From positions 1 through 64,000 of the forward strand of contig NZ_SMAP01000005.1 in assembly GCF_004346265.1 (NCBI RefSeq): a stretch of DNA of 64,000 bases. The letters run 5' to 3'. Within the stretch, counting starts at the first letter, position 1. Each line of letters opens with the position of its first letter. The position numbers were made by a program, and so were the translations under genes. Positions 15,636 to 23,884 of the stretch are shown here, piece after piece. The stretch comes from Thermomonas haemolytica. GTDB taxonomy: Bacteria; Pseudomonadota; Gammaproteobacteria; Xanthomonadales; Xanthomonadaceae. The notes beneath the pieces are model-generated. The model saw only the letters and a list, made by a program, of their open reading frames with translations. It ran no database searches and was not told the DNA's origin.

Positions 15636-17657
15636 ATGCGATGGATTGCGGGGGTGCTGGTGCTGCTGGCGGCGATGGGCGCCGGGGCGGAAGACTTCAA
15701 GAGCGGAGGGTTTTCGTTCCATACCGGGAAAGTGCCGGCGTTCGTGGAGGAGCGGCCGCTGGCGGAAGTTTGGCCAGAGGATGCGCCGGGTGCGAATGAC
15801 GACCAATGGCGCTACTGGCGGTATGACGTCCAGGTGGATCGCCGGCCCGGCGCGGACATCGCGTATGCCGACTATGCCTACGAGCCTCGCTCGCAAGGTA
15901 ATACCGCCAGTGCCGGCCGCTTCGAAATCCCATACAACCCCGAGTACCAGACGTTGACTCTGCACCGGGTTGAGTTGCGTCGTGGCGGCGTCTGGCAGTC
16001 GCGCCTCAAGCCGGCGGATATCTCCATTGCCCGCCGCGAAAGGCAATTCGAGCAGGATATTTCCGATGGCCAGGTGGCCGCCCTGATCGTGATCGAAGAT
16101 GTGCGTCCAGGGGACGTGGTGCGGATCAGTTGGAGCGTCGCCGGAAGCAATCCCATTCTCGCCGGGCAGTCATCCGAACAGGTGCGACTGGCGTACGGCC
16201 ATCCGATCCTGGATGTGCGGTTGCGGGCGCTCTACCCGCCTGGAACGGAGATCGCCACGCATACTGAGAACGGCGCGTCTGCGCCGGAGGTGGTGCAACG
16301 GCAGGATGCGACCGAGGTGGAGGTGCATGCTGCGCGCGTGGATCGGCTGCAGGAGGAGGGGGACTATCCTGCGTGGTACCAGCCTTATCCACTGGTTCAG
16401 TTCGCACCGAAGCGCAGTTGGGCAGACGTAGTGGGCTGGGCGCTGCCGCTCTACCCGCCACAGTCCGGCCAAAAGTTGCCGGATGACCTCGAACAACGCA
16501 TCGCGGCATGGAAGGCGATTCCCTCGGCGTCGGAGCGCCTGCGTGCGGCGCTACGGGCGGTTCAGGACGAAGTTCGATACTTCGGCGTGGAGACCGGCAC
16601 CAGTTCGCATCGTCCGAGATCACCGGATGTGGTCTGGCGCCGTCGCTATGGGGACTGCAAGGACAAGACGTGGCTCCTGGTCACGGTGCTGCAGCGACTT
16701 GGCATTCCTGCCGAGCCTGCGCTGGTCGACACCTCCCGTGGTCGCAGCGTCCGCGACTTTGCGCCCGCCGCCAACCTCTTCAATCATGTGATTGTCCGCG
16801 CCCATCTCGGAGGAAAGGCCGTTTTCGTCGATCCGACCTTGCGGCTGCAGGGTGGCGACCCCATGCAAGGCGATCTTTCCAGCTATGGCGTGGCATTGCC
16901 CGTGGTGGCGGCGAGCAGGGAAATGGTCGAGGTCGCTGCACCGCCGCAGCCGACGGCGGGGGTAGAGGTCAAGGAGCGCTATCTTCCCGATGGCGACGGC
17001 ATGCGTCTCGAGGTCAGCACCGAGTATCGGGGCGCGAATGCCAATCGGGTTCGCCGTTTGATGGATCAGGAGCGGCTGGAGGAAGTATCCCGGCGCTATC
17101 GGGAGTACTACGCCAAGCGCTTCGGTGCGGTTGATTCACTGCAGGCGCTGAAGGTGCAGGATGACCGCGATGCCAACATCCTGGTCGTTCAAGAGGTCTA
17201 TCGGCTTGCGTCGCCATGGCAGCAGGATGGAACACTGCGCGGGATTGACATGCAGGCCCAGGCGCTTGCCGACGTGACCGACATGCCCGCAAGGATCGAC
17301 CGCCATGCACCGCTGTATTTCGCGCGTCCCGGGCGCTACGTGCAAGAAGTCACGCTGGAATCTCCCAAGGGTTGGTTGGCGCGCTTCGGGCGCGAGGATG
17401 AACGCGTTGAAGGCGCGGCCTTCACCTATCGGAGAACCCTGCAGCCGACTGCCACCGGTGCCGTGCTGCGGCATGAGTTCGATGTCTCTTCGCGCGAAGT
17501 GCCACTCGCTTTGGTGCCTGGGCACGTTGCTTCCCTGCGCAAGGTCAGCGAGGGGTTGCGTTCGCGCCTCCGCTACGCCGCACCTGCCAGTGTGGATGCC
17601 GCGGAGAGGCAGTCTCGGTTGCAGGATCTGCTGCGCGAGGTCCTGAAGGATCAGTGA
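15636..17657 (+). CDS. DUF3857 / transglutaminase-like exported protein
   Basis: A 673-residue protein with a signal peptide (cleavage near residue 18), then a DUF3857 domain (about residues 40-230) and a transglutaminase-like cysteine protease fold. The putative triad is Cys341 in RRYGDCKDKTWLL, His384 in FNHVIV and Asp399 in FVDPT. A beta-rich C-terminal region follows. Such proteins act in the periplasm and their substrates are unknown. The gene is visibly lower in GC than pgk and pyk around it and overlaps in context with the next gene (11 bp gap), forming a two-gene block inserted in the glycolytic cluster. Confidence 0.85.
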   Translation: MRWIAGVLVLLAAMGAGAEDFKSGGFSFHTGKVPAFVEERPLAEVWPEDAPGANDDQWRYWRYDVQVDRRPGADIAYADYAYEPRSQGNTASAGRFEIPYNPEYQTLTLHRVELRRGGVWQSRLKPADISIARRERQFEQDISDGQVAALIVIEDVRPGDVVRISWSVAGSNPILAGQSSEQVRLAYGHPILDVRLRALYPPGTEIATHTENGASAPEVVQRQDATEVEVHAARVDRLQEEGDYPAWYQPYPLVQFAPKRSWADVVGWALPLYPPQSGQKLPDDLEQRIAAWKAIPSASERLRAALRAVQDEVRYFGVETGTSSHRPRSPDVVWRRRYGDCKDKTWLLVTVLQRLGIPAEPALVDTSRGRSVRDFAPAANLFNHVIVRAHLGGKAVFVDPTLRLQGGDPMQGDLSSYGVALPVVAASREMVEVAAPPQPTAGVEVKERYLPDGDGMRLEVSTEYRGANANRVRRLMDQERLEEVSRRYREYYAKRFGAVDSLQALKVQDDRDANILVVQEVYRLASPWQQDGTLRGIDMQAQALADVTDMPARIDRHAPLYFARPGRYVQEVTLESPKGWLARFGREDERVEGAAFTYRRTLQPTATGAVLRHEFDVSSREVPLALVPGHVASLRKVSEGLRSRLRYAAPASVDAAERQSRLQDLLREVLKDQ

Positions 17658-17668
17658 GGGGAACGGGG

Positions 17669-19924
17669 ATGCGGATGCAATACATGGCAGGTCTGGGATG
17701 GTTGTTGTGCGGGTTGGCATTCTCGCCATGGGTGCCGGGGGCGAATCCCCCGTCCCAGGATCCGTCACTTGAGTGGCGAACGTTCCTGGCGCGCGGTACT
17801 GCCGCCGACGTCAATGCTGTGATCGAGGCGGTGGATGCCGTGGGCTACGACGGAGTCGCGGTGGATGCTGGTAAGTGCCGTTCCCATGCCCGGCAGGTCG
17901 AGGACGGCGTGCGGCGTGTGCCGGTCTCGATGGTGATGCAGCGGGCCGCGATGCTGTGCGCGGAGGCCATCGGCGATCGTAAGGCTGCCGATCACGCTGC
18001 TGGCGCGCTGGCTGCGCTTGCCCGCTACGCGTTTGCGGAGGCTGATCGCGGGGCATGGCCGCGCCCCGTGCGCATCGTCCTGCCCGGGGATGCTTATGCG
18101 CTGTTTGCGTCGGCCGGGATGCGGGTTCGCTACGAGTTCTATACCGAACTTCATCCGGCGCCTTACTTTCCGCTGCTGGTCGCTGCCGCTCCACCAGAGG
18201 GTGGTGCGGAGACTTTGGTGGAGTTCGATTACGTCGATGTGCTGCGACAGGTCGATCGGAAAGCGGATGCTTATGGTACGCCGCGGTTGCGGCTGAATTA
18301 TGTCGATGCCTTCGTGGGTTCTGCGGCCAAACGGGATGAGGTAACGGCGGTCGACTATGAAGCGGTGAAAGCAGCCTCGCTCGAAGAATCGATCACCAGG
18401 AAAGTGGATGTGCTGCGCGCGGCGGCCGCGCGGGGTGGGGTCGCTTCCGCCGGGGCCTGGTTGCTGGTGTGTCGGATGAATCCATCGCCCGGCTGCGCGG
18501 ATGGCCTGGTGGACGCGCTATTGCCGCAGGCCGAGGCAAGGCATGCCTATCCGATGCTGCTGCTGGCTCTGGCATATGCCGAAGGGGTGGGTGTTGCCCA
18601 GGATGCACGCGCTGCTTCTGCGATGCTGGATGCAGCCAATCGCGCCTGGAAGCGCGATGGTGCATCCGTGTCCTATGCCGAGCTGATGGGTGTGCTGCAT
18701 CCGGGTGAGCCCATGCTGCCGGACGTGCGCAAGCGACTCGAGGCGGCACGGGCATTGGGTAATGAAACCGCTGCCGCCATGCTGGTTGCTGATCGCGTCG
18801 ACCATGCCACGGGCCCCGTTCTGGATTCGGACGACGAGGCACTGTTGGCCAGCGACGTGAATAACGGCACGGGCGAAGGCCTGTTCAGGCTGGCGGCCTG
18901 GTACGAGTCGCGTGATGCTGCCAAGGCAGATGCTTACCTGCGTCGCGCCGCGCAGGCGGACAACCCCGCTGCCTTGCGTATCCTGGCATTGCGGTTGCGT
19001 CGCGAGCAGGGCAGCAAGCCTCCCTCGGCGGAAACCTTGGCGTGGATGGAAAAGGCGGCCAACGGTGGTGATGCCTATGCCATGTACTACAGCGCTTTCC
19101 GTGCATACATGAACGGGAATCCTCGTCGTGCGGAGGACTGGATATTGCCCGCGGCATTGCGTGGTGACGTGGAATCCCTGTTTTTCCTGGCAAGCCTCTG
19201 GGCGGAGAACTATCCCGGGATGTCCGGGGATGCTGCAAAGGCCGTTGATCTGTACCAGTCAATGAGTGGGTCGGCAGAATTCGGTGCGCGTGCGCGAAGA
19301 GAACTTGCAGGCATGGCGCTCGATGGGAAGGGAATGCCGAAGGACCCCGCGCGCGCGCGCGCATGGCTTCTGAAAGACGCCGAAGCGGGCGATGTGGAAT
19401 CGCAAGCATATCTCGGTAGTCTTTTGCTCAATGGCCAGTTGGGTGATGACGGTGAGGCCGAGGGGCGCAAGTGGCTCGAGAAAGCGATTTCCGCTGATTC
19501 GCTGGAGGCGATGAATGCATATGGTCTCTGGCTGCATAACCACGGCCACGATGAGGCCGACTGGGTTCGCGGAGTCGATCTGAGCGTCAAGGCAGCGAAT
19601 GCAGGTGACAGTGGTGCTCTCAATAATGCCGCCTGGATGCTGTGCGTATCCGCGCATGAGGGCGTTCGCAAGCCGTCTGATGGCATGGCCTTGGCCAGGA
19701 AATTGGAGGCACTCCCGGATATCGGTCCCGGTGCGATCGATACCATTGCCGCTTGTCATGCTGCGGCGGGCGACACCGAGAGTGCGGTCGCGCTCCAGCA
19801 ACGCGTGATCGACGAAGTGAAGCGCCTCCCCGATCAGGATCAGGGCAGCCTGGGAAAGATGCAGGAGCGGCTCGCGCTATACCGGGCAGGCAAGGCCTAC
19901 GTCGAGCCGCTTGGGGGTGAATGA
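17669..19924 (+). CDS. Exported Sel1-like repeat (SLR) protein
   Basis: A 751-residue protein. The N-terminal signal sequence (WLLCGLAFSPWVPGA) is followed by a unique region of about 250 residues, then many Sel1/TPR-like helical repeats, for example LALAYAEGVGVAQDARAASAML, LFRLAAWYESRDAAKADAYL, LAGMALDGKGMPKDPARARAWL and LGSLLLNGQLGDDGEAEGRKWL. SLR proteins are scaffolds for protein interactions. GAGGGGA before the ATG at 17669 supports this start; GTG at 17654 is possible. It starts 11 bp after the transglutaminase-like gene and shares its lower GC, so the two proteins probably work together in the periplasm. The partner and process are unknown. Confidence 0.8.
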   Translation: MRMQYMAGLGWLLCGLAFSPWVPGANPPSQDPSLEWRTFLARGTAADVNAVIEAVDAVGYDGVAVDAGKCRSHARQVEDGVRRVPVSMVMQRAAMLCAEAIGDRKAADHAAGALAALARYAFAEADRGAWPRPVRIVLPGDAYALFASAGMRVRYEFYTELHPAPYFPLLVAAAPPEGGAETLVEFDYVDVLRQVDRKADAYGTPRLRLNYVDAFVGSAAKRDEVTAVDYEAVKAASLEESITRKVDVLRAAAARGGVASAGAWLLVCRMNPSPGCADGLVDALLPQAEARHAYPMLLLALAYAEGVGVAQDARAASAMLDAANRAWKRDGASVSYAELMGVLHPGEPMLPDVRKRLEAARALGNETAAAMLVADRVDHATGPVLDSDDEALLASDVNNGTGEGLFRLAAWYESRDAAKADAYLRRAAQADNPAALRILALRLRREQGSKPPSAETLAWMEKAANGGDAYAMYYSAFRAYMNGNPRRAEDWILPAALRGDVESLFFLASLWAENYPGMSGDAAKAVDLYQSMSGSAEFGARARRELAGMALDGKGMPKDPARARAWLLKDAEAGDVESQAYLGSLLLNGQLGDDGEAEGRKWLEKAISADSLEAMNAYGLWLHNHGHDEADWVRGVDLSVKAANAGDSGALNNAAWMLCVSAHEGVRKPSDGMALARKLEALPDIGPGAIDTIAACHAAAGDTESAVALQQRVIDEVKRLPDQDQGSLGKMQERLALYRAGKAYVEPLGGE

Positions 19925-20007
19925 GGATTGCAGTCGTTTGCAGTTTCCCGTTGCCCCATCGCGCTGGACGGCCGTGCTAGCGTGTCGGCCCACAGGAGCA
20001 CGCAAGC

Positions 20008-21477
20008 ATGACTACGGATCGCCCCCGCCACACCCGCATCGTCGCCACCCTCGGCCCGGCCACCGATCCGCCGGAGGTGCTGGAGGCGGTGCTGCGCGCG
20101 GGCGTGGACGTGGTGCGGCTGAACTTCTCGCACGGCGACCCGTCCGCGCAGGTCGCGCGCGGCGAGGCGGTGCGCGCGATGGCGGCCAAGATCGGGCGCG
20201 AGGTCGGCATCCTGGCCGACCTGCCGGGGCCGAAGATCCGTATCGAGACTTTCGCCGAGGGCAAGGTGCAGCTCACGGCGGGGCAGCGCTTCGACCTGGT
20301 CGCCAGCCTCGACGCGCCGCCTGGCGATGCCACCCAGGTGGCCGTGAGCTATCTCGAATTGCCGGCCGACGTCGCGCCGGGGGACGTGCTGCTGCTGGAC
20401 GATGGCCTGGTGCAGCTGCGGGTTGATGCGGTGCAGGGCGAGCGCATCGTCACCACCGTGCTCAACGACGGCGTGCTGTCCAACCGCAAGGGCCTGAACA
20501 AGCAGGGCGGTGGGCTGTCGCTGGGCGCGATCACCGAGCGCGACCGCGAACTGATCGCGGTAGCCGCGCGCATGCAGGCCGATTTCATCGCCGTCTCGTT
20601 CTGTCGCAACGCCGAGGACATGCACGAGGCGCGCCGGGTGGCCAAGGCGCACGGCAGCAGCGCGGCGTTGGTGGCCAAGATCGAGCGCGCCGAGGCGATC
20701 GAGCATCTGGCCGAGATCGTGGACGCCAGCGACGTGGTGATGGTGGCGCGCGGCGACCTGGGCGTGGAGATCGGCGATGCCGAACTGCCCGGCCTGCAGA
20801 AGAAGATCATCCGCGAGGCGGTGGCGCGCGAGAAGGTGGTGATCACCGCCACCCAGATGCTGCAGTCGATGGTGGACAGCCCGATCCCCACCCGCGCCGA
20901 GGTGCTGGACGTGGCGAATGCGGTCATCGACGGCACCGACGCGGTGATGCTCTCGCAGGAGACCGCCGCCGGCCGCTGGCCGGTGAAGGCGGTGGAGGCG
21001 ATGGCGCGCATCTGCCGCGGCGCCGAGCGCCAGTTCGCCTCCGACACCGATTTCGAGAAGGCGCGGCGCAATCTGGAGCGCGCCGACCAGGCCATCGCGA
21101 TGGCCACCATGTTCCTGTGCGAGCACATCGGCGTGCGCGCGGTGGTGGCGATGACCGAATCCGGCGGCACCGCGCGCTACCTGTCGCGGTTCCGCTCGGC
21201 GGTGCCGATCTTCGCGTTCTCCCACCATGCCAGCGCGCGCCGGCGCATGGCGCTGATGCGCGACGTGTTCCCGATGGACTACGACAGCCGCGGCCAGACC
21301 CCGCGCGAGGCCGCCCGCGGCAGCATCCGCCTGCTGGTCGAGGCCGGCCTGCTGGCCCCCGGCGACCGCGTGGTGTTCACCAGTGGCGAGCACATGCAGA
21401 CCCATGGCGCCACCAATACCTTGCGCCTGCTGGAGATCGGCGCGGACGGGCACGCCACCGGGCTGGGCGAGCTGTAG
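20008..21477 (+). CDS. pyk: Pyruvate kinase
   Basis: A 489-residue enzyme converting phosphoenolpyruvate and ADP to pyruvate and ATP. Family signatures: RIVATLGPATD at the N-terminus, VVRLNFSHGD, ADLPGPKIRIETF, the catalytic-lysine region ALVAKIERAEAIEHL, MVARGDLGVEI, and TATQMLQSMVDSPIPTRAEV. The C-terminal domain includes MTESGGTARYLSRFR. The ATG at 20008 follows CAGGAG. It is third in the glycolytic cluster, separated from pgk by the transglutaminase/SLR pair. Confidence 0.97.
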   Translation: MTTDRPRHTRIVATLGPATDPPEVLEAVLRAGVDVVRLNFSHGDPSAQVARGEAVRAMAAKIGREVGILADLPGPKIRIETFAEGKVQLTAGQRFDLVASLDAPPGDATQVAVSYLELPADVAPGDVLLLDDGLVQLRVDAVQGERIVTTVLNDGVLSNRKGLNKQGGGLSLGAITERDRELIAVAARMQADFIAVSFCRNAEDMHEARRVAKAHGSSAALVAKIERAEAIEHLAEIVDASDVVMVARGDLGVEIGDAELPGLQKKIIREAVAREKVVITATQMLQSMVDSPIPTRAEVLDVANAVIDGTDAVMLSQETAAGRWPVKAVEAMARICRGAERQFASDTDFEKARRNLERADQAIAMATMFLCEHIGVRAVVAMTESGGTARYLSRFRSAVPIFAFSHHASARRRMALMRDVFPMDYDSRGQTPREAARGSIRLLVEAGLLAPGDRVVFTSGEHMQTHGATNTLRLLEIGADGHATGLGEL

Positions 21478-21513
21478 CGCCCGCCGGGCGTCCGGCCGGC
21501 TGGCCGGCGCGGC

Positions 21514-21519
21514 TATAAT
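21514..21519 (+). promoter_or_regulatory. -10 element for fba
   Basis: A perfect TATAAT at 21514-21519, 34 bp upstream of the fba ATG and 37 bp after the pyk stop. The expected -35 position holds no good match, so an activator may be needed. Confidence 0.5.
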
Positions 21520-21552
21520 CCGCGCTTTCCCACCGCCTGCCGAGCCGCCTGC

Positions 21553-22557
21553 ATGAGCATCGAACAGCTTGCCGAAACCGCCCGCGCCATGGTCGCCCCG
21601 GGCAAGGGCATCATCGCCATCGACGAGTCCACCAGCACGATCGCCAAGCGCTTTGCCGCGGTTGGGGTCGAAGATACCGAGGCCAATCGTCGCGCGTACC
21701 GCGAACTGCTGCTGACGACGCCAAACCTCAACCAGTACATTTCCGGCGCGATCCTGTACGACGAGACCATCCGCCAGTCCACCAAGGACGGCGTGCCGTT
21801 CGCCAAGTACATGGCCGACCACGGCATGATCCCGGGCATCAAGGTGGACAAGGGCACCCACCCGCTGGCCGGCTTCCCCGGCGAGCTGGTGACCGAGGGG
21901 CTGGACGGCCTGCGCGAGCGCCTGGCCGAGTACTACAAGCTCGGCGCCCGCTTCGCCAAGTGGCGCGCGGTCATCACCATCGGCGAGGACATGCCCTCCG
22001 GCACCTGCATCGAGGCCAACGCCCACGCGCTGGCCCGCTACGCCGCGCTGTGCCAGGAGCAGGGCCTGGTGCCGATGGTCGAGCCCGAGGTGCTGATGGA
22101 CGGCGACCACGACATCGAGACCTGCTACGAGGTCACCGAGGTCACCCTGCGCGCGCTGTTCGACGCCCTGTACAACCAGAACGTGATGCTGGAAGGCACC
22201 ATCCTGAAGGCGTCGATGGTGGTGCCGGGCAAGGATTGCCCGGAGCAGGCCAGCGTCGAGGAGGTGGCCGAGTCCACCCTGATGTGCCTGAAGACGGCGG
22301 TGCCGGCGATCCTCCCGGGCATCGTGTTCCTGTCCGGCGGCCAGAGCGACGAGGATGCGACCGCGCACCTCGACGCGATGAACCGCATGGGCCCGAACCC
22401 GTGGCCGCTGTCGTTCTCCTACGGCCGCGCCATGCAGCAGGCCGCGCTGAAGCTGTGGGCGCAGGACATGCAGGGCAACTACGCCAAGGCCCAGCAGACC
22501 GTGTTCGAGCGCGCCAAGGCCAATGGCCTGGCCGCGCTAGGTAAGTGGGAAGGCTGA
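21553..22557 (+). CDS. fba: Class I fructose-bisphosphate aldolase
   Basis: A 334-residue Schiff-base aldolase that cleaves fructose 1,6-bisphosphate to dihydroxyacetone phosphate and glyceraldehyde 3-phosphate. The N-terminal APGKGIIAIDESTSTIAKRF is the hallmark of eukaryote-type class I aldolases, and the Schiff-base lysine is Lys219 in EGTILKASMV. FLSGGQSDEDAT and the C-terminal region are intact. Most bacteria use the zinc-dependent class II enzyme; a class I enzyme next to pyk is usual in Xanthomonadaceae. A hairpin terminator follows the gene. Confidence 0.96.
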   Translation: MSIEQLAETARAMVAPGKGIIAIDESTSTIAKRFAAVGVEDTEANRRAYRELLLTTPNLNQYISGAILYDETIRQSTKDGVPFAKYMADHGMIPGIKVDKGTHPLAGFPGELVTEGLDGLRERLAEYYKLGARFAKWRAVITIGEDMPSGTCIEANAHALARYAALCQEQGLVPMVEPEVLMDGDHDIETCYEVTEVTLRALFDALYNQNVMLEGTILKASMVVPGKDCPEQASVEEVAESTLMCLKTAVPAILPGIVFLSGGQSDEDATAHLDAMNRMGPNPWPLSFSYGRAMQQAALKLWAQDMQGNYAKAQQTVFERAKANGLAALGKWEG

Positions 22558-22606
22558 TGCAGGGCTGAGCCCCGGCGCCACTTTCCCGCCCGCCTGCAGT
22601 GCACAC

Positions 22607-22633
22607 GGAATGCCGGCCACGCGCCGGCATTCC
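22607..22633 (+). terminator. Terminator hairpin after fba
   Basis: GGAATGCCGGC (22607-22617) pairs perfectly with GCCGGCATTCC (22623-22633) around a 5-base loop, 50 bp after the fba stop. No T-run follows. Confidence 0.65.
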
Positions 22634-22702
22634 TGCGTCTGGGGGCGGTGCCTGCATCCATGCGGGGAGCGGGGGCGTAGAAAGATACTGGCGCCCCGCG
22701 GA

Positions 22703-22759
22703 TTCCGGCGCCTGCCCCAGCCGATGGCACAGGGCGCCGGAAGCGGCGCCGCCTAGAAT
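22703..22759 (+). promoter_or_regulatory. Promoter region of the RND efflux genes with inverted repeat
   Basis: TTCCGGCGCC (22703-22712) and GGCGCCGGAA (22733-22742) are perfect inverted arms, with a second TGCC/GGCA pair inside. A -10-like TAGAAT (22754-22759) follows, 30 bp before the adaptor gene. The right arm covers the expected -35 position, so the repeat could be a repressor operator. No regulator gene is adjacent. Confidence 0.4.
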
Positions 22760-22788
22760 CAACGGTTCAGCCGAGTCGAGCCTGCCCA

Positions 22789-23880
22789 ATGCCGCCGTTT
22801 TTCGTCCGTGCCGTCCTCGTGTCCTGCCTGTGCCTGCTGCTGGCCGCCTGCGGCAAGCCGGCGGCCCCGCAGGGCGGTGGCCGTAGCAACGCGCCGCAGG
22901 CGGTGGAAGTGCAGGCGGTGGCGCTGCGCGACTGGCAGGACAGCCTGGGCGCGCTGGGCACCGTGCACGCGCGCGAGGCGGTGACGGTCACCGCCAAGGT
23001 CAGCGAAACCGTGCAGGCCGTGCATTTCGAAAGCGGGCAGGAGGTGGCCCAAGGCGCGCCACTGGTGACCCTGAGCGGCCAGCAGCAGCAGGCGGCGCTG
23101 GCCTCCGCGCAGGCGCAGGCGCAGGATGCCGACGCCCAGTACCGGCGGCTGGAGCAGCTGGCCGGGCAGCAGCTGGTCGCGCGCGCCGCGCTGGACACCG
23201 CGCGCGCCACCCGCGATGCGGCGCAGGCGCAGGCGGCGCAGATCCGCGCCAACCTCGCGGACCGCGTGATCCGCGCGCCGTTCGCCGGGGTGCTGGGCAT
23301 CCGCCAGGTCAGCCCCGGCGCGCTGGTGACGCCGGGCACGGCGATCGCCACCCTCGACGACATCTCCCGCGTTTACGTGGATTTCCCGGTACCCGAGACC
23401 GAGCTGGCCGGGGTCGCGCCGGGGCAGGCCCTGCAGGGCCGCGCCAGCGCCTGGCCGGGGCACACGTTCGCAGGCAAGGTCGTCACCGTGTCGGCGCGGC
23501 TGGAGGCCGCGACCCGCGCCGCTACCGTGCGCGGCGAGTTCGCCAACCCCGAACGCCTGCTCAAGCCGGGGATGCTGGTCGAGGTGACGCTGGTGCGCGC
23601 CACCCGCCCGGCGCTGGTGGTGCCGGAACTGGCGGTGCAGCAGGTGGGCAGCGAGACCTTCGTCTGGCGGGTGAAGGGCGATGGCAGCGTGGAGAAGGCC
23701 GATGTGGTGGTGGGTGGCCGCATCCCCGGCTGGGTGATGCTGAAGGAGGGCGTGGTCGCCGGCGATCGCATCGTCACCCAGGGCACCGGCAAGCTGCAGC
23801 CGGGCGCGAAGATCACGCCGGTCGCACCGGCCAGCGCCCGCGCCGCGTCCGGCGCTGCCCCCGCCGCAGCGGCGAAGTGA
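22789..23880 (+). CDS. RND efflux periplasmic adaptor (membrane fusion protein)
   Basis: A 363-residue lipoprotein-type adaptor. The signal peptide with lipobox LAAC at about residues 19-22 is followed by beta-barrel, lipoyl and alpha-hairpin domains (VHFESGQEVAQGAPLVTL; the hairpin region LASAQAQAQDADAQYRRLEQL; RVIRAPFAGVLGIRQVSPGALVTPG). It should link the inner-membrane pump encoded 4 bp downstream to an outer-membrane TolC-like channel, which is not in this window. The Ala-rich C-terminal tail is low-complexity. Confidence 0.92.
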   Translation: MPPFFVRAVLVSCLCLLLAACGKPAAPQGGGRSNAPQAVEVQAVALRDWQDSLGALGTVHAREAVTVTAKVSETVQAVHFESGQEVAQGAPLVTLSGQQQQAALASAQAQAQDADAQYRRLEQLAGQQLVARAALDTARATRDAAQAQAAQIRANLADRVIRAPFAGVLGIRQVSPGALVTPGTAIATLDDISRVYVDFPVPETELAGVAPGQALQGRASAWPGHTFAGKVVTVSARLEAATRAATVRGEFANPERLLKPGMLVEVTLVRATRPALVVPELAVQQVGSETFVWRVKGDGSVEKADVVVGGRIPGWVMLKEGVVAGDRIVTQGTGKLQPGAKITPVAPASARAASGAAPAAAAK

Positions 23881-23884
23881 CGCC

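Noticed and set aside
19897-22368. Long minus-strand open frame antisense to pyk and fba
   Set aside because: High GC leaves antisense frames free of stops. The sequence is histidine/arginine-rich low complexity and the plus strand encodes two unmistakable glycolytic enzymes.
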